Origin: Cytobacillus eiseniae
Lineage (GTDB): Bacteria; Bacillota; Bacilli; Bacillales; Cytobacillaceae
Direction of reading: 5' to 3'
Length of the DNA stretch: 64,000 nt
NCBI RefSeq assembly: GCF_017874625.1
Contig: NZ_JAGIKZ010000001.1
Span: forward strand, 372,001-436,000
Below the pieces are notes generated by a model. The model was not told the origin of the DNA. It saw only the letters and a list, made by a program, of their open reading frames with translations, and ran no database searches. The translations under genes and the position numbers were made by a program. Of the stretch, positions 62,750 through 64,000 are shown piece after piece; the stretch's first letter is position 1, and every line of letters starts with the position of its first letter.

Positions 62750-64000
62750 CTAGTCTTCTGAACTTACTTCCAGAATGTTTTTCCATACTTCTACAACTTG
62801 CCCGTGCACGGATTCATCAATAATAAATGAACCGTTTGAATAGCGATCATTGTATCGAATCGTTGCTGCTATTGTTGATTCAATTTGTCCTTTATCTGTT
62901 GCAATAAATATTTCGTCATTACTTGCCACAATTAAAGATCGAATCACTCGATGTGGATTTGTTTTCAATTCTCTAAGCATAACTACACCACGTTTGGCAC
63001 GCGAAGTCTTTTCAAATTCAGTTAATTTCATTCTTTTAATAGAACCTCTTTGCGTAACAATTACAGCCGCTTGATCCTTAGATTGATCAATCAGCTGACC
63101 GGCAGTCACAAAGTCGTTTTCCTTTAAGTTTATTCCTTTTACTCCAGCTGCTCTTGTACCGACGATATTGATTTCTTCTTCATGGAACCAAAGGGCATAT
63201 CCGTTAAATGTCGATAAAAACAGTTCCTTTTTACCATTTGTTTCATGAACATCTATAACCTCGTCCTTGCCTTTTAGATTGATAGCAACTAAAGGTTTAG
63301 AATATCGTTGAGCTTTATACTCTTTTAATTCTGTTTTCTTGACCATCCCATTTTTCGTTACAAATAGGAGGAAGGAACTCTTCTCGAAATCTTTAATTGG
63401 AAGAGCTTTCACAATGGTTTCATCCCGCTCAATCGGTATAATATTAGCAATATGCTGACCTAGATCCTTCCAGCGAATATCCGGTAGGGAATGAACCGGA
63501 CAATATAAATAATTCCCCTTATTTGTGAATACAAGCAATACATCCGTTGTATTCATTTCTAGCTGTGCAAGCAAACGATCTGAATCCTTCATCCCAAAGT
63601 CCTGTCCGTTTGACGCAGCAAATGAACGCTGGCTTGTCCGCTTTACATAGCCTTCCTTCGTCACTGTTACAATTACATCCTCGCTTGCAACAAGCACTTC
63701 AAGATTGATTTTAATTTCTTCAATTTCTGCTTCAATCCTTGTTCTACGCTCATCTGCAAAACGCTTTTTCACTTCTTTAAGCTCTTTATGAATTACAGCA
63801 TGCAGCTTCTTTTCACTTTCCAAAATAGCAGTCAGTTCAGCAATTTTCTTTGCTAATTCTTCCGCCTCTGCTCGTAATGCTGTAATATCTGTATTCGTTA
63901 AACGATATAGCTGTAAGGATACGATTGCTTCCGCTTGCGGCTCTGTGAAAGCAAATTTAGCAATTAAGTTGTCCTTCGCATCGCGCTTATCCTTCGATGC
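62750..64000 (-). CDS. parC: DNA topoisomerase IV subunit A, C-terminal part (5-prime end outside window)
   Basis: The last 416 residues of the ParC/GrlA subunit of the chromosome-decatenating topoisomerase. The visible part starts in the long coiled region (ASKDKRDAKDNLIAKFAF...). It continues through the coiled-coil neck (LTNTDITALRAEAEELAKKI) into the beta-pinwheel C-terminal domain, with repeated blades such as VTKEGYVKRTSQRSF, FVTKNGMVKKTELKEY, VTQRGSIKRMKLTEF and ATDKGQIESTIAATI. The catalytic tyrosine region lies off the window edge. The frame reaches position 64000 with no stop. The order with an AGCS symporter downstream supports ParC over GyrA. Confidence 0.93.
   Translation of the reverse strand, partial: ASKDKRDAKDNLIAKFAFTEPQAEAIVSLQLYRLTNTDITALRAEAEELAKKIAELTAILESEKKLHAVIHKELKEVKKRFADERRTRIEAEIEEIKINLEVLVASEDVIVTVTKEGYVKRTSQRSFAASNGQDFGMKDSDRLLAQLEMNTTDVLLVFTNKGNYLYCPVHSLPDIRWKDLGQHIANIIPIERDETIVKALPIKDFEKSSFLLFVTKNGMVKKTELKEYKAQRYSKPLVAINLKGKDEVIDVHETNGKKELFLSTFNGYALWFHEEEINIVGTRAAGVKGINLKENDFVTAGQLIDQSKDQAAVIVTQRGSIKRMKLTEFEKTSRAKRGVVMLRELKTNPHRVIRSLIVASNDEIFIATDKGQIESTIAATIRYNDRYSNGSFIIDESVHGQVVEVWKNILEVSSED

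Overview
The window is a low-GC chromosomal segment from an endospore-forming member of the Bacillaceae. The evidence is a GerA/GerB/GerC germinant-receptor operon, CotF-like coat proteins, a T-box leader, an intrinsic terminator after most operons, AGGAGG-type ribosome sites, and topoisomerase IV subunit A followed by an alanine/glycine symporter. I could not assign a species. No rRNA, tRNA, CRISPR array or complete insertion sequence was seen.

Layout. 1-4.1 kb: tail of an acyl-CoA thioesterase, then a class I ribonucleotide reductase (alpha, beta) with a flavodoxin. 4.1-9.6 kb: a GH18 lipoprotein, an unrecognised protein, a Tet-type ribosomal-protection GTPase and a DUF438/hemerythrin/PAS protein. 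10-23.2 kb: a complete reductive pyrimidine catabolism locus. It holds beta-ureidopropionase, PreT/PreA, dihydropyrimidinase, an NCS1 permease, a PucR-type regulator, CoA-acylating (methyl)malonate-semialdehyde dehydrogenase, an omega-amino-acid aminotransferase and an M20 carbamoylase, with two candidate CcpA cre sites. Together these would import uracil, thymine or hydantoins and turn them into acetyl-CoA or propionyl-CoA plus ammonia and CO2. 23.3 kb: a structured 143-bp element with inverted ends. 23.5-29.1 kb: prolyl-iminopeptidase-like hydrolase, 2-hydroxyacid dehydrogenase, DUF3298 protein, a broken rbsB remnant, a guanylate-kinase-like protein and a divergent RNase J. 29.3-33.1 kb: gerA operon. 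33.2-45.5 kb: mixed housekeeping genes, including DbpA helicase, aminopeptidase P, an archaeal/eukaryotic-type ProRS under a T-box, a Fur-box methyltransferase and coat proteins.

46-52.2 kb: a five-gene Ser/Thr phosphosignalling operon. It encodes a membrane PP2C, a membrane trypsin-like protease with cytosolic FHA domain, a soluble PP2C, a zinc-ribbon/kinase/PASTA receptor and a zinc-ribbon/FHA protein. 52.6-54 kb: an orphan LAGLIDADG endonuclease and a duplicated ribbon-helix-helix-like protein, in AT-rich surroundings.

54.3-57.5 kb: a metal-resistance patch with a CueP-like lipoprotein, a CadA-type ATPase and a CadC/SmtB repressor. The cueP frame is interrupted by one in-frame UGA at the position of a family cysteine. 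A 7-bp hairpin with a GGU loop lies 18 nt downstream, the same spacing and loop as the E. coli fdhF SECIS. Selenocysteine is therefore a serious possibility alongside simple nonsense decay, and this is the most interesting signal in the window.

57.7-64 kb: an ECF sigma/anti-sigma pair with a probable autoregulatory promoter, a 45-aa small gene, a Staygreen-family protein, an exported protein, an AGCS symporter and the C-terminal part of ParC.
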